Origin: an uncultured Lachnospiraceae bacterium
GTDB lineage: Bacteria > Bacillota > Clostridia > Lachnospirales > Lachnospiraceae
Direction: 5' to 3'
Assembly (NCBI GenBank): GCA_946631935.1
Contig: CAMPAP010000063.1
Location: forward strand, 1 to 20,391
Length of the DNA stretch: 20,391 bases
Below are positions 8,300 through 16,513 of the stretch, piece by piece. The position numbers were made by a program, and so were the translations under genes. The notes beneath the pieces are model-generated. The model saw only the letters and a list, made by a program, of their open reading frames with translations. It searched no databases and was not told where the DNA came from. Each line of letters begins with the position of its first letter. Position 1 is the stretch's first letter.

Positions 8300-9246
8300 T
8301 ACTTTATTTCCTGTGTGGCTTTCATTAGCCTGTCATGAATTCTTGTGAGTCTGTATTCGAAATCCTTGCGGTCCTTGGAATCCACCGCTTTCAGGATCAT
8401 TCCTGTAAAAAGTGAAAGAAGCCCTGCCATGAACACAAATCCGCAGGCTATAAGTGTGGGGAATCTGTCCACCTTGCCGGTTTCCGCATATGCCCCGATA
8501 ACGGGCACCATAAACACGAGGCTTACAAGCATGAGCAAAAAGGCGATGATCCCGAAAAACTCCATGGGTCTGTAGTTTCTGTAAAGGGAATACATCTTGC
8601 GGATGACCTTGAATCCGTCGGGGAGAGTGTTTAATTTACTCTCGCTTCCCGCAGGTCTGTCCCTGTATTCCACAACAACATTGTCAACCTGGAGATTGTA
8701 ATTGACCGCGTGGATGGACATCTCTGTCTCTATCTCGAATCCCTTTGAAAAAACGGGGAAGGTCTTGACGAAATCATAGCTCATGGCTCTGTAGCCGGTC
8801 ATGATATCCCTGATATCCGCCCTGAAGAGCTTATTGATCCCCCATCTCATGAGAGAGTTTCCGAAATTGTGGAAGGGTCTCTTATTTTCCGTAAAATATG
8901 TGGAAGAAAGTCTGTCGCCGACTACCATATCCGAGTTTTTGTTAAGGACAAGATCGATCATCTCGGGAGCGCTCTCTAAGGGATAGGTATCGTCTCCGTC
9001 TATCATAAGATAGCACCTTGCGTCTATCTCCCTGAACATTCTTCTGATGACATTTCCTTTGCCCTGCTTGTATTCGTTGCGGACTATGGCACCGCATTCC
9101 TTTGCGATCTTCTCGGTATTGTCCGTAGAATTGTTGTTATATACGTAGATAACGGCATCGGGGATTGTTTTTTGGACGTCACCGATAACCTTGGCTATGG
9201 TCTGTTCTTCGTTATAACAGGGTATTAGTACAGCTACGTTATCCAT
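8299..9246 (-). CDS. DPM1-like family 2 glycosyltransferase with C-terminal membrane helices
   Basis: This protein has 315 residues from the ATG at 9246. An in-frame ATG at 9285 also exists, but 9246 is preferred: GGAGAG lies 5 bases upstream and the protein then begins MDNVAVLIPCYNEE, the normal family start. Motifs are VAVLIPCYNEE (4-14), NNNSTDNT (37-44), the metal-binding DGDD (83-86), a GKGN loop (62-65) and a MTGYRA segment. Two hydrophobic helices follow (about 225-250 and 268-293). These proteins transfer a sugar to a polyprenyl phosphate at the inner leaflet. It is the first gene of the minus-strand operon and overlaps the next by one base. Having two such enzymes in tandem suggests two different lipid-linked sugars. 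Confidence 0.88.
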   Translation of the reverse strand: MDNVAVLIPCYNEEQTIAKVIGDVQKTIPDAVIYVYNNNSTDNTEKIAKECGAIVRNEYKQGKGNVIRRMFREIDARCYLMIDGDDTYPLESAPEMIDLVLNKNSDMVVGDRLSSTYFTENKRPFHNFGNSLMRWGINKLFRADIRDIMTGYRAMSYDFVKTFPVFSKGFEIETEMSIHAVNYNLQVDNVVVEYRDRPAGSESKLNTLPDGFKVIRKMYSLYRNYRPMEFFGIIAFLLMLVSLVFMVPVIGAYAETGKVDRFPTLIACGFVFMAGLLSLFTGMILKAVDSKDRKDFEYRLTRIHDRLMKATQEIK

Positions 9247-9290
9247 TTTCTCTCCACAAAAAATAAGTTGAAATGCCCAAAACACTAAAT

Positions 9291-9320
9291 ATTATAACAT
9301 ATCCTCCCGGGTTTTTGGAA
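9291..9320 (-). promoter_or_regulatory. Putative promoter of the minus-strand glycosylation operon
   Basis: Read on the minus strand, a perfect TATAAT -10 lies at 9296-9291, with a weak TTCCAA -35 at 9320-9315 and an 18-base spacer. Transcription would begin near 9284 and give a leader of about 40 bases before the ATG at 9246. Confidence 0.55.
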
Positions 9321-9347
9321 AGGCTTTTGTCTACATAATAAAAGCCT
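9321..9347. promoter_or_regulatory. Perfect inverted repeat between divergent promoters (candidate operator)
   Basis: AGGCTTTT (9321-9328) and AAAAGCCT (9340-9347) form a perfect 8-base inverted repeat with an 11-base spacer. It lies over the -35 zone of the plus-strand promoter and just upstream of the minus-strand -35. It is not followed by a T tract on either strand, so it resembles a regulator site more than a terminator. The binding protein is unknown. Confidence 0.5.
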
Positions 9348-9351
9348 CATA

Positions 9352-9360
9352 TGGTATAAT
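9352..9360 (+). promoter_or_regulatory. Extended -10 promoter for the SGNH hydrolase-protease operon
   Basis: TGG followed by a perfect TATAAT (9355-9360) matches the extended -10 consensus, which can work without a good -35; none is seen at the normal distance. Transcription would start near 9367, giving a leader of about 28 bases before the ATG at 9395. Confidence 0.7.
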
Positions 9361-9394
9361 TCCTAGAGATATTTATGAAAAGAACGGTTGAAAA

Positions 9395-10948
9395 ATGGCT
9401 GGATCAAAAAAGAATCTTAAAGAAATAATTGCGGCTTTAAAAAAGCATCCCATAGTTTTGGCAGGGTGCGTGCTTCTTTCGGTACTTTTGCTTACCGGTA
9501 TTATCATCTGTCTTTGGTTTTTCGTATTAAAACCCGGTAAAGGCGTTCTTTCCGATGCTTCCGTAAAAAATAAAGAGATCAAAACATTTGAAAAAGGAGC
9601 ATATTATACTGTCCCCGAATCTCCGTCGGAAGGCTCTATCGTTGCTTATATGTATGATTCCGGAGTCAGCGACAGGCTCTTTACCGAATTTTTCGATACC
9701 GATTCCTATATGGCGCCAAAATGTATTTCTTCGGTGCGCATGTTTGCCGACTACCTTGAAGACCTTGATGAAGCCTTCGGAGATAACTATCCTCCTTATA
9801 TACTCTTGGGTATCGATCCTTATGCGGCCTTTAAGCAGTCTTGTTCAAATAAAGAAACTTATCTGAAAAATCTTGAGTTCATCAGGGATTTTTGTGATGC
9901 CCATCCTTACTGCATGTTTCTTGTCCAGTATCCCGATGATGATGCATCCTTTTGGAATTCTTTGTCGGGAAAGGAACTTGAAGATGCAAGGCTTGCTTAC
10001 ATCACTCCGGTCCGTGAATTTTACGATCTTATTAACGTCCGCTTTATATATCACTCCGTTGAAGAGTGGGTGCTTTATCCGCAGTGCTTAAGAAGCGGCA
10101 GCGGTAAGAAACATCTCAGTACGGATGTTGCGGATGAACTTCTTGCTTCGGATATCATGTCCCTTGACTGTACGCTTAGGGTTGATACCGTAAATGATGT
10201 CATGGATGATGTGATAGAAAAGTCCTCAAAATACGAGGAGGTTTTCTCTTTATATGCAGATCTTAGCGATAAAAAGGTGGTCTTTTTCGGAGATTCCATA
10301 TTCGGAAATTACAGGGAGGAGACCGCAATATCCACATTTTTTGCCGAGATGACCGGTGCAAAGGTATATAACCTGGGTCAGGGCGGATTGTCCGCTCATC
10401 AGGTCTGCAGCGCTTCAGATCCCATGGCTGTTGCCTTTGATTATTTTACAGGAAAAACTGATATTGGCCGTTTTGACGCCGAAGTCTCTGATTTTGTTTC
10501 ATATCCTTCATACAGACTGGCAGCGTCCGACCTTGCGGGGACTGAAGGAAAGGACTGCATCATTTTTGTGGAACTTGGTTTGAATGATTACCTGGGATAT
10601 GTTCCGGTTCCCGAATATGAAAAGTCCATGGAATATATTCTTGATACGCTTAAAAATGCATACCCCAAGGCTCAGATAGTAACCCTTGTGCCGGGATATG
10701 TCGGAAAATATGATTTCGGCTATTACATAATGGGAGAAGGCGGGTCGGTTCTTCCTGAGTACCGGGATGCTGCGTTAAGAGTATCTGAAAATGCAGGAGT
10801 TTCTTATATCAGCCTCACCGAAATCCCGGGATTTGAACAGGAAAACTGGGAAGATTACATCCTTTTGGACGGAATTCATTATAACGAAAGCGGAAGATAC
10901 CGCATTGCCGGGTATCTTGCACAGTATTTTAAGGATCTGAAAGTATGA
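9395..10948 (+). CDS. Membrane-anchored SGNH/GDSL-type hydrolase
   Basis: This 517-residue protein has a basic N-terminus, one transmembrane helix (about 21-45) and an outside portion. The C-terminal domain (about 290-517) is SGNH: FFGDSIFG with nucleophile S301, block II glycine in YNLGQGG (G328), block III asparagine in LGLNDY (N397), and D492/H495 in DGIHYNESG, so all four blocks are intact. The family cleaves esters, often O-acetyl groups on polysaccharide or peptidoglycan. The region at about 70-280 is a separate domain I cannot name. It is the first gene after the divergent promoter and overlaps the protease gene by ATGA. The ATG at 9395 lacks a clear ribosome binding site. Substrate inferred, not shown: a surface polymer made nearby. 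Confidence 0.85.
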   Translation: MAGSKKNLKEIIAALKKHPIVLAGCVLLSVLLLTGIIICLWFFVLKPGKGVLSDASVKNKEIKTFEKGAYYTVPESPSEGSIVAYMYDSGVSDRLFTEFFDTDSYMAPKCISSVRMFADYLEDLDEAFGDNYPPYILLGIDPYAAFKQSCSNKETYLKNLEFIRDFCDAHPYCMFLVQYPDDDASFWNSLSGKELEDARLAYITPVREFYDLINVRFIYHSVEEWVLYPQCLRSGSGKKHLSTDVADELLASDIMSLDCTLRVDTVNDVMDDVIEKSSKYEEVFSLYADLSDKKVVFFGDSIFGNYREETAISTFFAEMTGAKVYNLGQGGLSAHQVCSASDPMAVAFDYFTGKTDIGRFDAEVSDFVSYPSYRLAASDLAGTEGKDCIIFVELGLNDYLGYVPVPEYEKSMEYILDTLKNAYPKAQIVTLVPGYVGKYDFGYYIMGEGGSVLPEYRDAALRVSENAGVSYISLTEIPGFEQENWEDYILLDGIHYNESGRYRIAGYLAQYFKDLKV

Positions 10949-12495
10949 CGGATCTGATCACGGATAATCAAAACGGCGAAAAACCAAGCCTTCGGAGCAT
11001 TGTCTTAGGAGGCCTGGCTTTTCTTTTTTTCGCAGCGGGTCTTATCGTAAGCCTTGTCTTTTTACTCCATGCATCCTTAAAGCAGGATTCCTTTACACAT
11101 GAGCTGGGCGATGCGATAAGTGACGATCCGGGTGATTATATTGAAGCCGGTTTTCTTGCGATGCGGTACGGGTCCGTGGACCTTTCGGGCATTGATGCTT
11201 CAAAGTGCGGTGAATATGAGATCATCATAAAATGCCCCGGTAAGACCTTTACCGCCCCCTTTATTCTTGAAGACACCACGGCTCCCGTTATAAGCCTTTT
11301 TAACAGGGATCTTTGCTTTGCGGCAGGGACCCGTCTTTCGCCATCCGACCTTGTCAGAAATGTAAAGGATGCCGATTCTGATGTTGATGTTTTTTTCGAT
11401 AAAGACTCAAACGATCCGGATGCTCTTAAGTGTAAAAATACCGGCTCATACAGTGCCTGGCTAAAGGCTTCAGACTCATCAGGCAATGAGACGAGTGTCT
11501 GCATCCCGTATACCGTGGATCTTCCACCGGAATTCGAAAAAATGTGCGATCTATACATCGCGGCAGGAAGTACCCGGGATCTTTTAAAATATGTCAGGGC
11601 ATATGACGAAACAGACGGGGATCTTTCAGACGAGATAACCATGTACCCTGCAGAGCCTGAACTTACGGAAGGAACTGAGACTGAGCTTAAATTTACCGTT
11701 ACGGATTCCTTCGGTCTTAAAACCACTGAGACTGTAAACTTATATGTCAAAAGCCCGGAGGACCTCCAGAGCCTTATAGAAAAACGCACCATAACCCGTG
11801 AAAATGCCATTATCATCGGTGCGATAAATGAATATGACACGGGACTTTTTAATAACCGCAGCATAGAACAGACCCTGATCGATGTTATGCCCACTGTCGT
11901 GAGCATCAGGGTTGATGAAAAAAGCGGAAGCTCCACCACCGGATCCGGCTTTATCATCCAGATAACGGATACTGATATTTTTATTGTCACAAACCATCAT
12001 GTCGTAAATTCAAACACAGAATGCGATATCTGCTTCTACACATCGGATCAGGTAAAGGGCAGGGTCATGGGGTATTCGGATTACTATGATGTGGCGGTGA
12101 TAAAGGTAAGTCTTAAGGACCTTCCGGAAAAATTCAGTGATATCATTTCGACGGTACATATTGATATGACTTACTGGAATAAGATAAAGGACGGGGATAA
12201 AGTTGAACTCGGCCTTGAAAGGATGACCATGGATGGCACCATAGAGCATTACACCTACGGCCTTCTTGTCAGCAAACTCCGGGATGTGGAATTTTTCACT
12301 CCACTCCTTGAAACTGAGATGAACCTTAAACTGAAACTCGGCGATTCCGGTTCAGCTGTCTTCGACAAAAAAGGACGCCTTATCTGCATGGCCTTTGCCT
12401 ACTCCATCTCCCCCGAACGAGACTGGGCAATCCCCCTGCCTGAGATCATAGAAGCGTACGAAGAGATATCAGGTAACGAATTATATGTGTACTAA
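10945..12495 (+). CDS. Membrane-anchored trypsin-like serine protease with Ig-like domains
   Basis: This 516-residue protein has an N-terminal transmembrane helix (about 18-42) and then about three beta-rich segments (about 50-110, 113-193, 195-269). These resemble bacterial Ig/HYR-type domains, each ending near an APV or PPE junction; one carries SDSSGNETSV and another has DETDGDLSDEI. The C-terminal half is a chymotrypsin-fold protease close to the HtrA group. It has GSGFII and TNHHVV (H352), YDVAVIKV (D382) and LGDSGSAVF (S468), so the catalytic triad is complete. There is no PDZ domain after the protease domain, unlike DegP/HtrA. Its ATG overlaps the stop of the SGNH gene (ATGA), with AAGGAT upstream, indicating coupled synthesis. 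It is expected to act outside the membrane; the substrate is unknown. Confidence 0.87.
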   Translation: MTDLITDNQNGEKPSLRSIVLGGLAFLFFAAGLIVSLVFLLHASLKQDSFTHELGDAISDDPGDYIEAGFLAMRYGSVDLSGIDASKCGEYEIIIKCPGKTFTAPFILEDTTAPVISLFNRDLCFAAGTRLSPSDLVRNVKDADSDVDVFFDKDSNDPDALKCKNTGSYSAWLKASDSSGNETSVCIPYTVDLPPEFEKMCDLYIAAGSTRDLLKYVRAYDETDGDLSDEITMYPAEPELTEGTETELKFTVTDSFGLKTTETVNLYVKSPEDLQSLIEKRTITRENAIIIGAINEYDTGLFNNRSIEQTLIDVMPTVVSIRVDEKSGSSTTGSGFIIQITDTDIFIVTNHHVVNSNTECDICFYTSDQVKGRVMGYSDYYDVAVIKVSLKDLPEKFSDIISTVHIDMTYWNKIKDGDKVELGLERMTMDGTIEHYTYGLLVSKLRDVEFFTPLLETEMNLKLKLGDSGSAVFDKKGRLICMAFAYSISPERDWAIPLPEIIEAYEEISGNELYVY

Positions 12496-12502
12496 TTAAC
12501 CA

Positions 12503-12673
12503 GTGGCGGGAGGGTTGTATTTATGCTTTGAGGACCCTCCGCAGCGTCGGTACTTAATGAGTGCGAACAACGAGAGCACGATTTTAGTACCGCTACGCAA
12601 ACTTCGCGAAGCGAATGTTTTGGACACGGGCGAAAGCGCAGCCCTCAAAGCATAATACAACATAAACCGCCAC
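12503..12673. repeat. Large nested inverted-repeat element (MITE-like or structured RNA)
   Basis: This element fills most of the 197-base gap ahead of dnaE. The outer arms GTGGCGG (12503-12509) and CCGCCAC (12667-12673) pair perfectly. The main arms at 12514-12533 and 12643-12661 pair over about 19 bases with one bulge. Inside, 12544-12554 pairs with 12586-12598 (11 base pairs, 2-base bulge) and GTGC/GCAC closes its loop. A palindrome CTTCGCGAAG lies at 12602-12611, and GGGC/GCCC (12628-12631 with 12641-12644) encloses a GCGAAAGC tetraloop-like motif. Weaker pairing may extend to 12492 and 12686. No ORF or transposase is inside. Size, terminal inverted repeats and position suit a non-autonomous mobile repeat; a folded leader RNA is the alternative. 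Confidence 0.75.
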
Positions 12674-12692
12674 GTGACTAAGTTAGAAAAAT

Positions 12693-15600
12693 ATGAGCTT
12701 TGTTCACCTTCACACCCACACCGAATATTCCCTCCTTGACGGCATGAACCGCGTCAAGGATTACGTTTCTCGAGTCAAAGAACTCGGCATGAACGCCGCT
12801 GCCATAACAGACCACGGCGTAATGTACGGTGTCATCGATTTTTATGACGAGTGTAAAAAACAGGGCATCAAACCCATAATCGGCTGCGAAGTCTACGTAT
12901 CCCCCGGATCCAGATTCGACAAGACGGGCCGTGACGAAAAATACTATCACCTTATTCTCCTTGCCGAAAACAATACAGGCTATCGGAACCTTCTTAAGCT
13001 GGTAAGCCGCGGATTCAGCGAAGGATTCTATTACAGACCCAGAGTGGACAAAGAACTTCTGCGCATGTACCACGATGGGTTAATAGCATCAAGCGCCTGC
13101 CTCAAAGGCGAGGTGGCATCTCTAATCGTAAGCGGAAAAAATGAAGAAGCCTTAAAGAGCATCCTTGAATACAGGGAGATCTTCGGAGAGGACAATTTTT
13201 TCCTTGAACTCCAGGACCATTCCATTCCCCGGCAGAGACTTGTTAATACCGAACTTTTAAGCATCAGCCGCAAATACGGTATTCCTCTCATATGCACAAA
13301 TGACTGCCATTATACATATTCGGAGGATTATCTGGCTCATGATGTGCTTCTCTGCCTTCAGACATCTGCCCGCCTTTCCGATGAAAACCGCATGAGATAT
13401 ATGCCGGGAGAATACTATGTGCGCTCCGAAGAGGAGATGAGAGAGCTTTTTAAATACGCACCCGATGCTCTTGAAAACACCCAGAAGATAGCAGACAGAT
13501 GTAATGTGGAGATCGAGTTCGGTGTCACCAGGCTTCCGGATTATGATGTGCCGGAGGGGTATGATGAAGAAAGCTACATCAGGCATCTTTGCACGCTTGG
13601 GATGAATGAAAGATACGGTCTGGACCACGATGGCATCAGGGATTCATCAGGAAGGACCCTGGAAGAAAAGCTTGATTATGAACTTGGCGTCATAAAGGAT
13701 ATGGGCTTTATTCCCTACTTTCTCATCGTGTGGGATTTCATCAACCATGCAAGGCAGACCGGTATTGCGGTAGGCCCCGGAAGAGGAAGCGCCGCGGGAA
13801 GCCTTGTTTCCTACTGCCTTGGAATAACTGCCATTGACCCCGTAAAATACGACCTTGTTTTTGAAAGATTCTTAAATCCCGAGCGTATTTCCATGCCCGA
13901 TATCGATGTGGATTTTCTGCCTGCAAGGCGTATGGAGATGTTTGATTATGTCTCGGAAAAATACGGTCATGAGAAAGTCGTACAGATAGTCACCTTCCTT
14001 ACCTTCGGCGCAAAGGGCGTTGTCAGGGATGTTGCAAGGGTGATGGATCTTCCCTATGCATTCGGCGCAGGGATCTCTTCCATGATCCCGAATGAAAAGG
14101 ACATAACTCTTACAGAAGCCCTTGAGCTTAATCCCGAACTGAAAAAAAGATATGATGCGGAGGAGGATGTCCGCAAAGTCATCGATATGTCCGTTCTTTT
14201 GGAAGGACTTCCCAGAAACTCCTCAACCCATCCCGCAGCCGTTGTCATATGCCGTGAAAATGCGGAGAATGTTGTTCCGCTTTCATCCGGCACCGGCGAT
14301 AATCTCCAGTCCCAGTATACCAAGGACCCCCTTGAAAAACTCGGACTTCTCAAGATGGATTTCCTGGGGCTGAGAAACCTTACGGTCATTGAGGATTCCC
14401 TGGAGCTCATCCGCCGGCATAAGGGAATAAACATCGATTTTTCAAAAATGGATTTTGATGAGAGCAAAGTTTTTGAGTCTCTTTGGGAAGGAGAGACCGA
14501 CGGTGTTTTCCAGCTTGAATCAAGGGGAATGCGCCAGTTCATGAAGGCTCTTCGCCCCGCAGATCTTGATGATGTCATAGCGGGCATTGCTCTTTTCAGG
14601 CCGGGTCCCATGAAGTCCATCGATTCATACATAAGGGGCAAGGAGGATCAAAAAACCGTAACATATCTTTGCCCGGGGCTTGAGCCCATCTTAAAGCAGA
14701 CTAACGGATGCATCGTCTATCAGGAACAGGTAATGCAGATAGTAAGGGATCTTGCAGGCTATTCCATAGGCCGAAGCGATGTTGTCCGAAATGCCATGAG
14801 CAAGAAAAATGCCGCGAAGATGGAGCATGAAAGGGAGATCTTTATCTACGGCAATGACAGTGAGATAGAAGAGGAAAGAAAAAAAGGAACTCCCGAAGAC
14901 AAACTTCCGGCATATGTTCCCGGCTGCATAAAAAACGGCATAAAAAAAGAAATTGCAGAGGAAATATACGAACGCCTGAGAGAATTTGCTAGTTACGGTT
15001 TCAACAAGGCACACGCTGTATGTTATGCATATCTTGCTTATGAGACCGCATGGCTCAAGTATCATTATCCAATAGAATTCATGTCGGCTCTTATGACGTC
15101 GGAGATCGGAGCTGCGCCCAAGCTATCAGCATATATAGTCGCCACAAGACAGATGGGGATACAGATCCTTCCCCCGGACATCAATAAAAGCGGTGCGGTG
15201 TTTGAGGAAGAAAACGGATGCATAAGATTTCCTCTTACAGCCATCAAAGGCATAGGTTTTCCCGTTGTCCATGCAATAGACGAAATGAGAAAAAAGGACG
15301 GCCCATTCAAGAGTTACTATGACTTTTTGAAAAGGGTATCCGGAAGCCCTGTGGGAAAGGGCGCAGTTGAATCCTTTATAAAGTCCGGCTGTCTTTCTTC
15401 CATTGCTCCAAACAGGAAGCAGTGTATAGAGACCTTTGAAAGCATACTCGAATCCTATGCGGATTCAAGAAGAGGACAGATAAAGGGTCAGATGTCCTTC
15501 TTTGATATCGATACCGGCGATGATGAAAAAGACGAGGGAATGGGGGACCTTCCCGATATGCCGGATTTTGACAATGAGACCAAGCTTTTTTACGAAAAGG

Positions 15601-16475
15601 AAGTCCTGGGGATATATGTCAGCGGACATCCCCTTGATGACTGGGTCCCTCTGATAAAAAAATATGCCACTGCGGATTCGTCTGTTTTTGCGGGAACTGA
15701 TGCGGACGAACAGGAGGAGGGGGATCCGTCCGAAGATGCGGCATATGAAAGAAGCATTAAAAACGGTGAATTCATAACCGTCTGCGGCATCATCAAGGAT
15801 CTGAAAAAAAGAGTCACCAAAAAAGGCGATATGATGGCAACTCTTGTTTTGGAGGATCTTTCGGGTGATATAGACGTGGTGGTCTTTCCCAAGTGCTATG
15901 AAAGGTACGAACAGATCTTAAAGGATGAAGAGAAAGTCTTTGTCAGGGGCAGGTTCGATGATACCGATGACAGGGGAGCTAAGATAAACGCTTCTGACAT
16001 CGTGACTTTTGATGAGGCTTCATCCCCTTCTTTCAGGGGATTTTCAAGGAATGCGGGTGCCTTTCGTGCATATGGCAAAGGAGCTGCAGACAGGGCTTTC
16101 GGTGGCGGTCAGGGACATGATACGGTTTCTTCCAATGGTTCGGATACGGCATCCGGAGGCAGACTGCCGAATGCACCTGACGATAAAAAGAGCACCGCAA
16201 ATATCGATCTTAATATCAAAAAACGTCCGGAGGCGACAAAGGACCAGGTTGCATCCGGTGGACTTTTTATCAGATTTGCGGATAAAAAAGCATATGAGGG
16301 CGGGGTTAAGCTTCTTACCGAGACCCTTTCCTCATACCCGGGAAGCGCGCCCTGCACTGTGTTTATTAGTTCCGACAAGGCTTTAAAGGTACTGGATATG
16401 CGTGTTGCCATATCCGATGACCTGCTTTCATCCCTGAGGGTGCTTTTCGGTTCGTCAAATGTTGCCGTAAAATGA
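12693..16475 (+). CDS. dnaE: DNA polymerase III alpha subunit
   Basis: This is a 1260-residue replicative C-family DNA polymerase. The N-terminal PHP domain begins VHLHTHTEYSLLDG and keeps the likely metal ligands H7, H9, D16, H41, E66, H86, C136, D204 and H206, unlike E. coli, where several are lost. The palm domain has the catalytic aspartates D403 and D405 in PDIDVDF and D556 in KMDFLGLRNL, with GPGRGSAAGS at about 366-375. A helix-hairpin-helix/beta-binding region and an OB-fold (about 1035-1100) follow. Residues about 1112-1170 are a Gly/Ser/Ala-rich linker before a short C-terminal domain. It is somewhat longer than the usual 1100-1170 residues. The ATG has no clear ribosome binding site and lies about 20 bases after the large inverted-repeat element. 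pfkA follows, a common Firmicute arrangement. Confidence 0.96.
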   Translation: MSFVHLHTHTEYSLLDGMNRVKDYVSRVKELGMNAAAITDHGVMYGVIDFYDECKKQGIKPIIGCEVYVSPGSRFDKTGRDEKYYHLILLAENNTGYRNLLKLVSRGFSEGFYYRPRVDKELLRMYHDGLIASSACLKGEVASLIVSGKNEEALKSILEYREIFGEDNFFLELQDHSIPRQRLVNTELLSISRKYGIPLICTNDCHYTYSEDYLAHDVLLCLQTSARLSDENRMRYMPGEYYVRSEEEMRELFKYAPDALENTQKIADRCNVEIEFGVTRLPDYDVPEGYDEESYIRHLCTLGMNERYGLDHDGIRDSSGRTLEEKLDYELGVIKDMGFIPYFLIVWDFINHARQTGIAVGPGRGSAAGSLVSYCLGITAIDPVKYDLVFERFLNPERISMPDIDVDFLPARRMEMFDYVSEKYGHEKVVQIVTFLTFGAKGVVRDVARVMDLPYAFGAGISSMIPNEKDITLTEALELNPELKKRYDAEEDVRKVIDMSVLLEGLPRNSSTHPAAVVICRENAENVVPLSSGTGDNLQSQYTKDPLEKLGLLKMDFLGLRNLTVIEDSLELIRRHKGINIDFSKMDFDESKVFESLWEGETDGVFQLESRGMRQFMKALRPADLDDVIAGIALFRPGPMKSIDSYIRGKEDQKTVTYLCPGLEPILKQTNGCIVYQEQVMQIVRDLAGYSIGRSDVVRNAMSKKNAAKMEHEREIFIYGNDSEIEEERKKGTPEDKLPAYVPGCIKNGIKKEIAEEIYERLREFASYGFNKAHAVCYAYLAYETAWLKYHYPIEFMSALMTSEIGAAPKLSAYIVATRQMGIQILPPDINKSGAVFEEENGCIRFPLTAIKGIGFPVVHAIDEMRKKDGPFKSYYDFLKRVSGSPVGKGAVESFIKSGCLSSIAPNRKQCIETFESILESYADSRRGQIKGQMSFFDIDTGDDEKDEGMGDLPDMPDFDNETKLFYEKEVLGIYVSGHPLDDWVPLIKKYATADSSVFAGTDADEQEEGDPSEDAAYERSIKNGEFITVCGIIKDLKKRVTKKGDMMATLVLEDLSGDIDVVVFPKCYERYEQILKDEEKVFVRGRFDDTDDRGAKINASDIVTFDEASSPSFRGFSRNAGAFRAYGKGAADRAFGGGQGHDTVSSNGSDTASGGRLPNAPDDKKSTANIDLNIKKRPEATKDQVASGGLFIRFADKKAYEGGVKLLTETLSSYPGSAPCTVFISSDKALKVLDMRVAISDDLLSSLRVLFGSSNVAVK

Positions 16476-16486
16476 TAAATTTTTCA

Positions 16487-16513
16487 TTGATTTAAGAAGA
16501 CAAAGATTATAAA
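16487..16513 (+). promoter_or_regulatory. Possible promoter for pfkA
   Basis: TTGATT (16487-16492) and TATAAA (16508-16513) lie in the dnaE-pfkA gap with a slightly short 15-base spacer. The start site would be near 16520, about 50 bases ahead of the ATG. Readthrough from dnaE is also possible, since no terminator lies between the genes. Confidence 0.4.

Noticed and set aside
9247..9285. Upstream ATG at 9285 for the DPM1-like gene
   Set aside because: The added 13 residues are not family-like, and GGAGAG lies five bases ahead of the ATG at 9246.
9375..9428. Short 17-codon frame starting at ATG 9375 and overlapping the start of the SGNH hydrolase
   Set aside because: It has only a weak AGAG upstream, is out of frame with the hydrolase, and shows no distinctive composition.
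11136..11990. Long minus-strand open frame of 284 codons opposite the protease gene
   Set aside because: It is Ser/Val-rich, low-information sequence antisense to a clear Ig-protease gene with an intact triad, and has no ribosome binding site; it is a shadow frame.
12496..12692. CRISPR array or insertion sequence in the gap before dnaE
   Set aside because: There is no regularly spaced direct repeat and no transposase frame; the pattern is of inverted, nested arms.
14054..14641. Minus-strand frame of 195 codons inside dnaE
   Set aside because: It lies opposite the conserved polymerase palm region and its residues look like reverse-complement Ser/Arg-rich noise.
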